DNA of 36,893 nucleotides from Actinomycetota bacterium (GTDB lineage Bacteria; Actinomycetota; Acidimicrobiia; Spongiisociales; UBA5794), in assembly GCA_030123765.1 (NCBI GenBank), contig JASJXX010000019.1, positions 1 to 36,893 on the forward strand, given 5' to 3'. The notes beneath the pieces are model-generated. The model made no database searches. It was given only the letters and a program-made list of their open reading frames with translations, and was not told the origin of the DNA. This document shows, piece by piece, positions 24,295 through 32,320 of the stretch. How positions within the stretch are numbered: position 1 is the first letter of the stretch; every line of letters begins with the position of its first letter. A program made the translations under genes and the position numbers.

Positions 24295-25070
24295 TGGCCA
24301 CTCCGCTCTCTCTCCGCGTCGTTGAGGCAGAAGCGAGAGTGTACCGCCGGACATGGCGCGGCTCGGTGGCGTCGAGCTTCCTCAACCCGGTCCTCTACAT
24401 GCTCGCGATGGGTCTCGGTCTTGGCGCCCTCGTGGACGCGAACATGCCCGGAGGGATCGATGGCGTCTCCTATCTGACGTTCCTCGCCCCGGGAATCCTT
24501 GCCGCGAACGCTATGCAGACGGGTGCAACCGAGGGTGCATGGAAGGTCATGGGGGGGATATTCTGGGCGAAGACGTGGCACGCGCGCCTCGCGTCGCCCA
24601 TCAGCATCGAGGGGCTCGTTCTCGGACACCTTCTCTGGTCGACAGGCCGGGTGGTCATGGTGTCCGTGATCTTTGCTGTGGTGATCGCTGCCTTCCAGGT
24701 CGCTCCTCTCTTTGAGTCGTTGCTCGCTGTCGGGCCCGCGGTACTCCTCGGGGCAGCGATGGTGTCTGCCACTACAGCGTTCACCGTTCGGCTGAAAGAA
24801 CAAGCAGGGCTCCCCATGTTCTTCCGCTTCGTGGTACTCCCCATGTTCCTGTTCTCCGGTGCCTTCTTCCCCATCAGCCAGCTACCGAACTGGCTTCAGC
24901 CTGTTGCACTGATCACCCCGGTGTACCACGGCGTCGAGCTCGCCCGCAGCATCGTCATCGGCGCTCCACCTGCGGTCACCTGGTGGATCAGTACCGCGTA
25001 CCTCGCCGCGTGGATCGTCGGGTTCGGCCTGCTCTGCGTGAAACCCCTGCGCAAGAGACTGATGCCATGA
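24294..25070 (+). CDS. ABC-2 type exporter permease (first of two)
   Basis: A 258-residue membrane protein with about six helices. It begins with SLRVVEAEARVYRRTWRGS, and contains FLNPVLYMLAMGLGLGALVD, a LTFLAPGILAANAM segment and MFLFSGAFFPISQLPNWLQ, all typical of ABC-2/NodJ permeases. Its ATG overlaps the ATPase stop and its TGA overlaps the ATG of the second permease, so the three genes form a tight operon and the two permeases probably heterodimerise. Confidence 0.9.
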   Translation: MATPLSLRVVEAEARVYRRTWRGSVASSFLNPVLYMLAMGLGLGALVDANMPGGIDGVSYLTFLAPGILAANAMQTGATEGAWKVMGGIFWAKTWHARLASPISIEGLVLGHLLWSTGRVVMVSVIFAVVIAAFQVAPLFESLLAVGPAVLLGAAMVSATTAFTVRLKEQAGLPMFFRFVVLPMFLFSGAFFPISQLPNWLQPVALITPVYHGVELARSIVIGAPPAVTWWISTAYLAAWIVGFGLLCVKPLRKRLMP

Positions 25071-25870
25071 CCGCATCACCGCTCACGTCCCGGCGGATCC
25101 CGCCGCTGCCGCGGCGGTGGCGCGGCCGGTATCTCGTTGAGCGCAACATCCTGGGAACCAAATCGTTCTGGCCCGTCCTGCTCTCTGGATTCTTCGAGCC
25201 CGTCTTCTATCTGCTCGCGATCGGCGTCGGAATCGGCCAGCTCGTCGGAGACGTCCATGTCGGTGGTATCCCCGTTGCCTACGAGGCGTTCGTCGCCCCC
25301 GCGATGCTCGCCGCATCCGCGATGAACGGCGCGGTCTTCGAGGCGACGAACATGTTCTTCAAGCTCCGATACGGGAAGGTGTATGAAGCCATCCTCGCAA
25401 CTCCGGTCGAACCGAGAGAGGTAGCGTCCGGTGAGATCGCGTGGACCCTCGCTCGAGGGGCGATGTACTCGGCAGCTTTCCTGATCGTTATGGCGGTGAT
25501 GGGTCTCATCACTTCCCCGCTCGGCCTCCTCGCCTTCCCCGCTGCACTCCTCGTCGGGTTCGCCTTCGGTGCGCTCGGGACAGCAGCAGTCACCTGGATG
25601 CGCACCTGGCAGGACCTCGATCTCATCACTCTCATCATCATGCCTCTCTTCCTGTTCTCTGCCACGTTCTACCCGATCGACGTGTACCCCGACTTCATCC
25701 AGGTTGTGACGTGGGTCTCACCGCTCTACCACGGAGTCGTGCTCATCCGGGGGCTCACCCTGGGCATCCTCGAGTGGACGATGCTCATCAATATTGGCTA
25801 CCTCGCAGCGCTCGGGGCGGTTGGGTCGATGATCACCGCGAGACGTGTCAGACAGGTTCTTCTCAAATAA
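25067..25870 (+). CDS. ABC-2 type exporter permease (second of two)
   Basis: A 267-residue NodJ-like permease with a basic N-terminus (RRIPPLPRRWRGRYLVERN) and about six helices. FFEPVFYLLAIGVGIGQLV, the EAFVAPAMLAASAMNGAVFE segment and MPLFLFSATFYPIDVYPDF align in layout with the first permease, so they are paralogues. The ATG at 25067 overlaps the previous stop (ATGA); the longer frame from 24983 is rejected. The operon ends here, 37 bp before csoR. Confidence 0.9.
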   Translation: MTASPLTSRRIPPLPRRWRGRYLVERNILGTKSFWPVLLSGFFEPVFYLLAIGVGIGQLVGDVHVGGIPVAYEAFVAPAMLAASAMNGAVFEATNMFFKLRYGKVYEAILATPVEPREVASGEIAWTLARGAMYSAAFLIVMAVMGLITSPLGLLAFPAALLVGFAFGALGTAAVTWMRTWQDLDLITLIIMPLFLFSATFYPIDVYPDFIQVVTWVSPLYHGVVLIRGLTLGILEWTMLINIGYLAALGAVGSMITARRVRQVLLK

Positions 25871-25877
25871 CGCCCCC

Positions 25878-25901
25878 ACCCCACCCCGGGTGGGGTATAG
25901 T
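25878..25901 (+). promoter_or_regulatory. CsoR-type operator overlapping a leaderless csoR promoter
   Basis: The 19-bp palindrome 25878-25896 has the arms ACCCCACCC and GGGTGGGGT around one C. Its last base is the first base of the -10 box TATAGT (25896-25901), which ends 6 nt before the csoR ATG. G/C-rich palindromes of this kind followed by TA are the known form of CsoR sites; in such systems copper release from DNA derepresses the operon. Confidence 0.75.
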
Positions 25902-25907
25902 CCCGGT

Positions 25908-26186
25908 ATGAAACCAGAACACAAGACGTCTGCGGTCAATCGGCTCAAGACGATCCGCGGCCACATCGATGCCGTACTCGGCATGGTCGAAGAGGAGCGC
26001 TACTGCCCCGACATCATGAAACAGGTGTCGGCGCTTCAGGGCTCGCTCGAAGGCGTCAACCGTGTACTGCTCCAGAACCACGTCGAGACGTGCGTAGTGA
26101 AGCATGTGAAAGCGGGCCGCTCATCCCAGGTCGTCGACGAGCTGATGGAGACCCTCCGATACGCACCCCGCCTCCCAATCAAGTAA
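25908..26186 (+). CDS. csoR: Copper-sensing transcriptional repressor, CsoR family
   Basis: A helical DNA-binding copper(I) sensor of 92 residues. The ligand set Cys33, His58, Cys62 (YCPDI; NHVETC) keeps the 25- and 4-residue spacing of M. tuberculosis CsoR C36-H61-C65. RLKTIRGHIDAVLGMVEEERYC and QVSALQGSLEGVNRVLLQNH are family hallmarks. The frame reaches back to 25845, but the ATG at 25908 lies 6 nt after TATAGT and gives the canonical length. It is the first gene of csoR-copZ-copA and likely represses itself through the palindrome upstream. Confidence 0.95.
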   Translation: MKPEHKTSAVNRLKTIRGHIDAVLGMVEEERYCPDIMKQVSALQGSLEGVNRVLLQNHVETCVVKHVKAGRSSQVVDELMETLRYAPRLPIK

Positions 26187-26196
26187 GGACTGAACT

Positions 26197-26406
26197 ATGA
26201 CCCAGATCACACTCTCCGTTCCGGACATCTCGTGCGGCCACTGCAAAGCGTCGATAGAGGACGCCGTGACCCCGCTCGAAGGTGTCGAGAGCGCCGTTGT
26301 CGCCATCGATGACCGCAACGTCTCTATCACTTACGATGGAACCGATTCAACGATGACCGCGATCGTCGCCGCGATCGATGAGCAGGGCTACGAAGTCGCC
26401 CCCTGA
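26197..26406 (+). CDS. copZ: Copper chaperone, CopZ-like heavy-metal-associated domain protein
   Basis: A 69-residue HMA-domain protein that binds Cu(I) and hands it to CopA. The metal loop is C13-G-H-C16 in PDISCGHCKASIE; the ferredoxin-like beta-alpha-beta-beta-alpha-beta pattern ends with EQGYEVAP. AAGGA lies 7 nt before the ATG, so unlike csoR it uses a Shine-Dalgarno sequence within the operon. It lies 10 bp after csoR and 83 bp before copA. Confidence 0.93.
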   Translation: MTQITLSVPDISCGHCKASIEDAVTPLEGVESAVVAIDDRNVSITYDGTDSTMTAIVAAIDEQGYEVAP

Positions 26407-26489
26407 CCTCACCCAACCTCCCCTCCCCTCTCGCTTGCCTGCGTCCCTCCTAGCGGGACCCGGCTCAGCAAGAAGCAGAAAGATGAAGC

Positions 26490-28646
26490 ATGCCTGATAC
26501 TGAGATCCGTTTTGATGTCCAAGGGATGACCTGCGCCTCATGCGCGATTCGCATTGAGCGCGTCCTTGGGAAGCAGGACGGTGTCGAGACAGCGATCGTC
26601 AACTTCGCAGGCCAGGAGGCCAGAGCGACGATCGGAGAAGAGACCGACATCGAAGCGCTCCGGGCTGCCGTCGCGAAGATCGGCTACAACATCTCCGAGA
26701 TCGACCCTGATGACGACCGGCGCTCCATTACCGAGCGTTACAGCGAAGAGGCCAGGTATCAGTTGCGCAACGTCATCGGATCAGCCGCGCTGGCGCTGCC
26801 ACTCATGGCGATCGCGATGCTCGGGCCAGAGGCCGCATGGAACGACATTCTGCAGTTCGTGCTCGCGACGATCGTGGTGTTCTTCTTCGGGTCACAGTTC
26901 CACAGAGCGACGTGGAAGCAAGTGAAGTCGCTCTCACCTGCCATGGACACCCTCATATCGGTCGGCACTCTCTCCGCGTGGATCTACTCGACCGTGGTGC
27001 TGCTCACTGATGGGCACCTCTTCTTCGAGACGGCGGGAATGATCATCACGTTGATCCTCCTGGGACGGTACTTCGAGGCCAGGGCCAAGGGTCAAGCCTC
27101 CAACGCGATAGCGAAACTCGCTGAGCTCGGAGCGAAGCAAGCACGTCTGCTCCGCGGCGGGGAGGAGGTCCTCGTCGACCCGCTCGAGCTCGCACCAGGC
27201 GACGTCGTCATCGTGTTGCCAGGGGAGAAGGTTCCCGCCGACGGCGTCGTTCTCGCTGGACGCTCGACCATTGACGAGTCGATGCTGACGGGGGAGAGTG
27301 TCGCGGTCACGAAAGAACCGGGTTCGAAGGTGTTCGGCGCGACCGTCAACCAGCACGGCCGACTCGAGATAGAGGTCGACGCGGTCGGCCCGCGCACAGC
27401 GCTCGCTCAGATCATGAAACTCGTCGCAGATGCGCAAGCTACGAAAGCACCCGTTCAGAAGCTGGCCGACCGCATATCGGGCGTCTTCGTTCCGATTGTC
27501 ATCGTGATCGCCATCGTCGTCGCCATCGTCTGGATGCTTGTCTCGGGTGATGTCGCGATGGCGGTCCGCAGCGCCGTGGCCGTGCTGATCATCGCATGTC
27601 CCTGCGCTCTCGGGCTCGCGACCCCGACCGCGATCATGGTCGGATCCGGACGTGGCGCCGAGATGGGGGTGCTGTTCAAGAACGCTGCGGTCTTTGAGAG
27701 AGCCAAGAATGTCGACACGGTGGTCTTCGACAAGACGGGCACGCTCACCCGCGGCGCGATGACACTCGTCGATGTGATCACAGACGGTGATCATGACGAG
27801 TTCCTCAAGCTTGCAGGGTCTCTCGAATCCGGATCCGAACATCCCATCGGTAAGGCCGTCGCTCTGGGAGCCGAGGAGCGGGACATCGAGCTCGAGCCCG
27901 TGGAAGACTTCGCATCGATCCAGGGCAAGGGTGCTCGGGGCAGAGTTGCCGACAAGACGGTGCTCGTCGGAAAGGCCCTGTTGTTCACCGAAGCCGGGTT
28001 CACCGGCATCGCAGCCTGGCAGGATCGCTTCAATGTGATCGCGGCGAAGGGCAACACGACATTCCTCGTCGGCTGGGACGATGAGGTTCGGGGTGTGGTG
28101 AGCGTCGCAGATACGGTCCGTCCCACATCCGCAGAGGCGATCAACGATCTCCACCGGCAAGGCATCTCGACGGTGATGCTTACCGGCGATTCTCGCCAGA
28201 CGGCCGACGCGATCGCGTCGGTGATCGGCATCGACGAAGTCGTCGCCGAGATGCTTCCCGGCGAGAAGTCTGAAGCTGTTGCAAAGATGCAGGCCAACGG
28301 ACAGGTTGTCGCCTTCGTGGGTGACGGCATAAATGACGCGCCGGCACTCACCATGGCTGATCTCGGCATGGCGGTTGGCTCAGGTACGGATGTTGCTATC
28401 GAAGCTGGCGACGTCGTGCTGATGTCGGGGGACCCGCTCACATCGGTGACCGCGATAAAGCTCGCTCGCAAGACGTTCACAACGATCAGGCAGAACCTGT
28501 TCTGGGCATTTGCATACAACACCGCGGCGATCCCGCTCGCAGCGTTCGGGCTCCTGGACCCGATGATCGCTGCGGCTGCGATGGCATTCTCCTCCGTGTC
28601 AGTGGTCGCGAACTCGGTCAGGCTCCGTCGGTACGACCCCCGTTAG
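26490..28646 (+). CDS. copA: Copper-exporting P1B-type ATPase
   Basis: A membrane pump for Cu(I) of 718 residues. It has one N-terminal HMA domain (C15 and C18 in GMTCASC), a TGES actuator loop at 267-270, the CPC metal site C370-P-C372 in the sixth helix, the phosphorylation site D414 in DKTGTLTRG, SEHPIGKA in the nucleotide domain, and GDGINDAPAL in the hinge. The final helices carry YNTAAIPLAAFG and MAFSSVSVVANSVRL, matching copper-specific members (NxxxxxP-type and MxxSS). The ribosome site is weak. The 83-bp gap after copZ holds only a short hairpin. Confidence 0.96.
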   Translation: MPDTEIRFDVQGMTCASCAIRIERVLGKQDGVETAIVNFAGQEARATIGEETDIEALRAAVAKIGYNISEIDPDDDRRSITERYSEEARYQLRNVIGSAALALPLMAIAMLGPEAAWNDILQFVLATIVVFFFGSQFHRATWKQVKSLSPAMDTLISVGTLSAWIYSTVVLLTDGHLFFETAGMIITLILLGRYFEARAKGQASNAIAKLAELGAKQARLLRGGEEVLVDPLELAPGDVVIVLPGEKVPADGVVLAGRSTIDESMLTGESVAVTKEPGSKVFGATVNQHGRLEIEVDAVGPRTALAQIMKLVADAQATKAPVQKLADRISGVFVPIVIVIAIVVAIVWMLVSGDVAMAVRSAVAVLIIACPCALGLATPTAIMVGSGRGAEMGVLFKNAAVFERAKNVDTVVFDKTGTLTRGAMTLVDVITDGDHDEFLKLAGSLESGSEHPIGKAVALGAEERDIELEPVEDFASIQGKGARGRVADKTVLVGKALLFTEAGFTGIAAWQDRFNVIAAKGNTTFLVGWDDEVRGVVSVADTVRPTSAEAINDLHRQGISTVMLTGDSRQTADAIASVIGIDEVVAEMLPGEKSEAVAKMQANGQVVAFVGDGINDAPALTMADLGMAVGSGTDVAIEAGDVVLMSGDPLTSVTAIKLARKTFTTIRQNLFWAFAYNTAAIPLAAFGLLDPMIAAAAMAFSSVSVVANSVRLRRYDPR

Positions 28647-28737
28647 ACGGGGCTGCAGATCCGCTTGCTGCTCCTCAACGGAGAGCAGAGCGCGAAACCC
28701 GACACTGGTCGGTGGTACAGCAAGTTCCCGGCTTGAG

Positions 28738-28743
28738 TACCCT
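28738..28743 (+). promoter_or_regulatory. -10 box TACCCT, leaderless promoter of the PAC2 gene
   Basis: It ends 7 nt before the ATG at 28751 and selects that start over the codon at 28712. Confidence 0.5.
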
Positions 28744-28750
28744 GCCGCGT

Positions 28751-29653
28751 ATGGAAGTCATCAGACGACACCATCTTCCCTCACTCAGAAGTCCGATCGC
28801 GATCATCGCCTTCGGCGGATGGAACGACGCGTGTGACGTTGCGTCCACTTCTGTCGAGTTCGTCATCGACGCACATGACGACAGCGATGTGTTCGCTGAG
28901 GCCGACCCGGACACGCTCTACGACTTCCAGCAACAGCGCCCGACCATCACGATTGATGACGGAGTGACTCGTTCGATCAGGTGGCCCACGATTCGGTTTA
29001 CCGCGCTGGAACGGCCGAACGACGCACGAGATCTCGTCATCGTCTCGGGTCCTGAACCGAACTTCCATTGGAGAAGCATCGCACGAGGCATCGCCGAACT
29101 CCTCCGGGAGATCGGCGTCGAGGAGGCACTCCTGGTTGGCGCATACACGAGCGCGGTGAGTCACCGTGACACCGTGCGACTCTCCGGCGTCGGCTGGGAC
29201 GCGGTGAGCGTGATTCGTAGCGGCCTCGATGCCACGACCTATAGAGGGCCTACAGGCATCGTCGGCGTAGTCCAGCAAGCTTGCAAGGAGTCCGGAGTCA
29301 GATCGCTCAGCATGTGGGCGCCGACACCCCCGTACCTTGGTGGAAACCCGTTCCCGAAGGCCGTTCTCGCGGTCGTTGAGAAGATCTCCGACATCACCAA
29401 CCTGCACATTGACACAGCCGAGCTCATCGCCGTCGATGCGGAGTACACCGATCGAGTGGACGAGGCGCTCGAAGACTCCGGCTCGGACATTGTGGAATTC
29501 CTCGAGGAGCTCGACTCCTACGACGAGCCATTTCTCGGATCTCTCCTCGACCCGCGAAGTGACTCCGGGGATCCGGTCATCCCGAGCCTCGACCCGGAGG
29601 GGACAGACATACTTGTCGACGAGATCATTGAGTTCCTCAACGGCGACTCGTAA
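28751..29653 (+). CDS. PAC2 family protein (proteasome assembly chaperone-like)
   Basis: A 300-residue cytosolic protein of the PAC2 fold. SPIAIIAFGGWNDACDVASTSVEFV at the start, VIVSGPEPNFHWRSIARGIAELL, VEEALLVGAYTSAVSHRDTVRLSG and SLSMWAPTPPYLGGNPFPKAVLAVV are family hallmarks. Actinobacterial PAC2 proteins are widespread; a proteasome link is inferred only from the eukaryotic relatives, and no proteasome genes are in this window. The C-terminus is acidic (DEALEDSGSDIVEFLEELD). Confidence 0.88.
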   Translation: MEVIRRHHLPSLRSPIAIIAFGGWNDACDVASTSVEFVIDAHDDSDVFAEADPDTLYDFQQQRPTITIDDGVTRSIRWPTIRFTALERPNDARDLVIVSGPEPNFHWRSIARGIAELLREIGVEEALLVGAYTSAVSHRDTVRLSGVGWDAVSVIRSGLDATTYRGPTGIVGVVQQACKESGVRSLSMWAPTPPYLGGNPFPKAVLAVVEKISDITNLHIDTAELIAVDAEYTDRVDEALEDSGSDIVEFLEELDSYDEPFLGSLLDPRSDSGDPVIPSLDPEGTDILVDEIIEFLNGDS

Positions 29654-29655
29654 CC

Positions 29656-30045
29656 GTGGAACCGATTGAGATCATCAAGTGGATCCACCTCCTCGCCGCT
29701 GCGGTGTGGACCGGCGGGCTACTCGTACTTGGCTTCCTCGTGACGGCGATCCGCGCCGTGACTGACGACGTTGAGGTGCTGCGAGCGGCAGCAAGACGAT
29801 TCGGCCTCGTGTCGTGGATCGCCTTCGGGACCTCTCTGATCACCGGGACGTGGATATACACCGAATTCTCACTGCCCTGGGACATCTTCCTCCTAAAGGG
29901 GACACTGATCGCGACCGCGGGTGGGCTCGTCTTCATCCATCAACTCACCGCGAAACGGACAGGTCCGGCGATGCGCGGCATCGGCCAGCTCGTGATCATG
30001 ATCGTGAGCATCGGCATCTTCGGTGCAGCAGTCACCCTGATCTGA
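29656..30045 (+). CDS. Small four-helix membrane protein, CopD-like
   Basis: A 129-residue protein with about four hydrophobic segments: IIKWIHLLAAAVWTGGLLVLG, WIAFGTSLITGTWIY, LLKGTLIATAGGLVFIH and LVIMIVSIGIFGAAV. The opening KWIHLLAAAVWTGG pattern resembles CopD/YcnJ-type copper membrane proteins, where the His may bind metal or heme. It begins with GTG 2 bp after the PAC2 stop, and the csoR-copA operon lies just upstream, which is consistent with but does not prove a copper role. Confidence 0.7.
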   Translation: MEPIEIIKWIHLLAAAVWTGGLLVLGFLVTAIRAVTDDVEVLRAAARRFGLVSWIAFGTSLITGTWIYTEFSLPWDIFLLKGTLIATAGGLVFIHQLTAKRTGPAMRGIGQLVIMIVSIGIFGAAVTLI

Positions 30046-30111
30046 CAAGAAGGTGAAGCCCCGCGTCGTTGCCGAGCGACGTCGCTCAATAGCGGGCAGC
30101 GACGCCTCGCT

Positions 30112-31242
30112 TCATGACGCCGAGTCGAGAGCCGCAAGCAGGCGATCCACGTCCTGTGCTGTCGTGTGCAGATGTGGGGCGATCCTGACAGAGTCGCCCC
30201 GGACACTCACCGAGACCCTCGCCTCTGCCAGAGCTCCCGAGAGGTCGACTGGTAAGCCGCCAGGGCGACGAATCCCGATCAAGTGTGGCGCTCTCTCACT
30301 CGCCGGGGCTGCCTGCCATCCTCGCTCTGCTGCGCCGTCTGCAATCGCCGACGTCACCTCGCCCAGCGCCTCCGCGATGGACGGAACACCCCAGGCCGCG
30401 ATCTGGTCCATTGCTGCGTTGCCCATCGCGACTCCGATGAAGTTCGACCGCTCCCCCATGTCGAAACGTCGCGCCCCTGGCTCGTAGGTGTCGGTGTACT
30501 CAACGAGGCCTGCAAAGTTGGACGCCCCCTCTCGGGCAATCCAGCCCTCCTCAACGGGAGTCCCACCGCGATGCTGCTCTGCTACCCACAGGTACCCGAG
30601 TCCGTAGCCCCCGAGCTGCCACTTGTACCCGACGGTCACGACGAAGTCAGGTCGTACCTCTGCAACGTCGAGCGGAAGGGCGCCGAAAGACTGGCTCGCG
30701 TCGATGACGAGTGCCGCTCCCACGGAGCGTGCCGCTCTACCGATCACAGTGAGATCGACCCAGCTTCCATCCGTCCAATGACAGTGGGGGATCGCAACGA
30801 TCGCTGTCCGCTCGTCGATCGCGCCCAGGATCGCCTGTGTCCACCCCTCGGGAGACCGGTTCACCGTGACGATGTCGCCCCCATGGCGAGCAACCTTCGT
30901 GCGCCACGGATAGACATTCGACGGGAACTGCTCCGCCAGCACGATGACCGTCCTACCACTGCCAACGGTGAGATTCGCTGCGGCGACGCCGATGCCGTAC
31001 GAGATCGAGGAGACGATCGCGACACCCTCGCTGTCGTCGCCGAGAATCGATCCGACCGTGGACCTGAGCCTCTCGACTGGATCGAAGAAGTGCGAGGGTG
31101 ACACGGACCAGGGAGCTGCCGTGAGGTCGATTGCCTCGATTCCCGCTGCAGTCACCGACTTCAGGCGGGGTCCGAAGAAGGCGGTGTTGAGGTACGCGAC
31201 ATCATCTGGGACATCGAAGAGATGGCGCTGATCTTTCAACAT
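30112..31242 (-). CDS. Class V aminotransferase-like PLP enzyme (second in window)
   Basis: A 376-residue PLP enzyme. It has VAYLNTAFFGPRLKSV at the start, SSISYGIGVAAANL (phosphate-binding loop), VAIPHCHWTDGSWVDL, LVIDASQSFGALPLDVAEV (Asp) and VTVGYKWQLGGYGLGYLWV with the Schiff-base Lys. It resembles kynureninase/cysteine-desulfurase-like class V proteins, but no desulfurase Cys loop is visible. Distant from the gene at 18419, it shares only the fold. The ATG follows TAGGCT by 6 nt, with an inverted repeat spanning the -35 region. Confidence 0.85.
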   Translation of the reverse strand: MLKDQRHLFDVPDDVAYLNTAFFGPRLKSVTAAGIEAIDLTAAPWSVSPSHFFDPVERLRSTVGSILGDDSEGVAIVSSISYGIGVAAANLTVGSGRTVIVLAEQFPSNVYPWRTKVARHGGDIVTVNRSPEGWTQAILGAIDERTAIVAIPHCHWTDGSWVDLTVIGRAARSVGAALVIDASQSFGALPLDVAEVRPDFVVTVGYKWQLGGYGLGYLWVAEQHRGGTPVEEGWIAREGASNFAGLVEYTDTYEPGARRFDMGERSNFIGVAMGNAAMDQIAAWGVPSIAEALGEVTSAIADGAAERGWQAAPASERAPHLIGIRRPGGLPVDLSGALAEARVSVSVRGDSVRIAPHLHTTAQDVDRLLAALDSAS

Positions 31243-31248
31243 GCGTTG

Positions 31249-31288
31249 AGCCTAGGTGTGAGGTGACGCGTGTTCTCTGATCACACCT
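31249..31288 (-). promoter_or_regulatory. -10 box TAGGCT and operator-like inverted repeat of the class V gene
   Basis: On the minus strand TAGGCT (31254-31249) ends 6 nt before the ATG at 31242. AGGTGTGA (31254-31261) and TCACACCT (31281-31288) form an 8-bp perfect inverted repeat with a 19-bp spacer that encloses the -35 position. No regulator gene is adjacent. Confidence 0.4.
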
Positions 31289-31298
31289 GCGCACATGG

Positions 31299-31327
31299 AA
31301 GATGCCCCAGGAATCCTGGGGCATCTT
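31299..31327. terminator. Perfect 14-bp-arm palindrome, bidirectional terminator candidate
   Basis: The arms AAGATGCCCCAGGA and TCCTGGGGCATCTT are separated by one base. It lies 10 bp beyond the bS22 stop on the minus strand; the tails are short (TTTC one way, TTCC the other). It most likely ends the bS22 transcript. Confidence 0.75.
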
Positions 31328-31337
31328 TCGTGCACTA

Positions 31338-31430
31338 CTAGCTCTTGCGCTTGTGGCGGTTGGCTTTGAGGCGTTTGCGGTATTTGTGCTTGCTCATCTT
31401 CTTGCGACGCTTCTTGATGACAGAGCCCAT
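31338..31430 (-). CDS. 30S ribosomal protein bS22-type / AURKAIP1 (COX24) domain peptide
   Basis: A 30-residue highly basic peptide starting MGSVIKKRRKKMSKHK and ending KANRHKRKS. It matches the very short actinobacterial small-subunit peptide (GSVIKKRRKRM-KKKHRK pattern), known as bS22 from mycobacterial ribosome structures and as the AURKAIP1/COX24 domain. The ATG at 31430 has GAGG about 10 nt upstream; TAG at 31338-31340 ends it, followed by a terminator. It is below usual ORF length limits and easily missed. Confidence 0.93.
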   Translation of the reverse strand: MGSVIKKRRKKMSKHKYRKRLKANRHKRKS

Positions 31431-31557
31431 CCAGGTAATCCTCGTTCGTGAAATCGGGGTGTGGTGATGCGTCACGTCTGACGACGAGACTGCAACAGTG
31501 CCGAAGCATAGGAGGATTGCAGGGCTGATGGCGGTCGCCCAAGCGTACTTGCCTCCC

Positions 31558-31563
31558 TATCCT
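31558..31563 (+). promoter_or_regulatory. -10 box TATCCT, leaderless promoter of the amidotransferase gene
   Basis: It ends 7 nt before the ATG at 31571, in the 140-bp region divergent from bS22. Confidence 0.55.
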
Positions 31564-31570
31564 TCTTCGG

Positions 31571-32311
31571 ATGCGCCCCATCATCGGAATAACCGCTCGC
31601 TCACAGACCGTCCCGTCTGCCGGAAACGACATCCTCGGGTACCTGGTGACACACACCTACACCGACTCTGTACTGCGTGGCGGAGGTACGCCGGTCCTCC
31701 TCCCCCCGGTCGAGCCGCTGCACATCGACGGCATCCTCGATCGGTTCGACGGAATCCTCCTCACTGGAGGGGGGGACATCGCACCGGAACGCTACGGAGC
31801 AGAGAGGGACGAAGCGGTTCGAATGATCTGCCATGAACGCGACTCGTTCGAGCTCAGTCTCGTTCGAGCAGCCTACGAGCGGAAAATGCCGACCATGGCG
31901 ATCTGCCGGGGCAACCAGGTCGTCAATGTCGCATTCGGCGGAACATTGATTCAAGATCTCCCCTCCCACAGCGGAGCACCCGACCATGACATCTCGGGCG
32001 AGGGGGCGTACCTGCCGCACTCGATCGTCGTAGTGGAGGAGGGGAGCCGGCTCGCATCCATCATCGGCGCAGGGCTTCACAGAATCAACTCCATCCATCA
32101 CCAGGCCGCCGAAGAGATCGGAGAAGGGCTCCGGGTCGTGGCTTCGGCCCCGGACGGAACCGTCGAAGCACTCGAGCACGAGGACACGGATTGGGACCTG
32201 CTCTCCGTGCAGTGGCATCCCGAGTATCTCGGTGTCCACGGCGATGGCGACTCTGACGACCTGTTCGCCGCTTTCATCGAGTCCGCAGCGAAGTACGCGG
32301 CAAACTCCTAG
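31571..32311 (+). CDS. Class I glutamine amidotransferase-like hydrolase (peptidase C26, PuuD-like)
   Basis: A gamma-glutamyl hydrolase-like protein of 246 residues. It shows RPIIGITAR at the start, LTGGGDIAPERYG, the nucleophile Cys112 in MAICRGNQVVNVAFGG, and INSIHHQAAEEIG then QWHPEYLG with the catalytic His and Glu. Members cleave gamma-glutamyl-GABA (PuuD) or related amides. The window also has a GABA-type aminotransferase, but the genes are 21 kb apart, so a shared pathway is only a possibility. Confidence 0.9.
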   Translation: MRPIIGITARSQTVPSAGNDILGYLVTHTYTDSVLRGGGTPVLLPPVEPLHIDGILDRFDGILLTGGGDIAPERYGAERDEAVRMICHERDSFELSLVRAAYERKMPTMAICRGNQVVNVAFGGTLIQDLPSHSGAPDHDISGEGAYLPHSIVVVEEGSRLASIIGAGLHRINSIHHQAAEEIGEGLRVVASAPDGTVEALEHEDTDWDLLSVQWHPEYLGVHGDGDSDDLFAAFIESAAKYAANS

Positions 32312-32320
32312 GTACAGCCC

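Noticed and set aside
26934-28160. 408-residue open frame antisense to copA
   Set aside because: Lies entirely within the conserved copA coding region; Asp/Arg/His-rich with no domain.
28660-28695. Hairpin CTGCTC/GAGCAG after copA as a terminator
   Set aside because: Short, bulged stem with no T-run; not strong enough to report as a feature.
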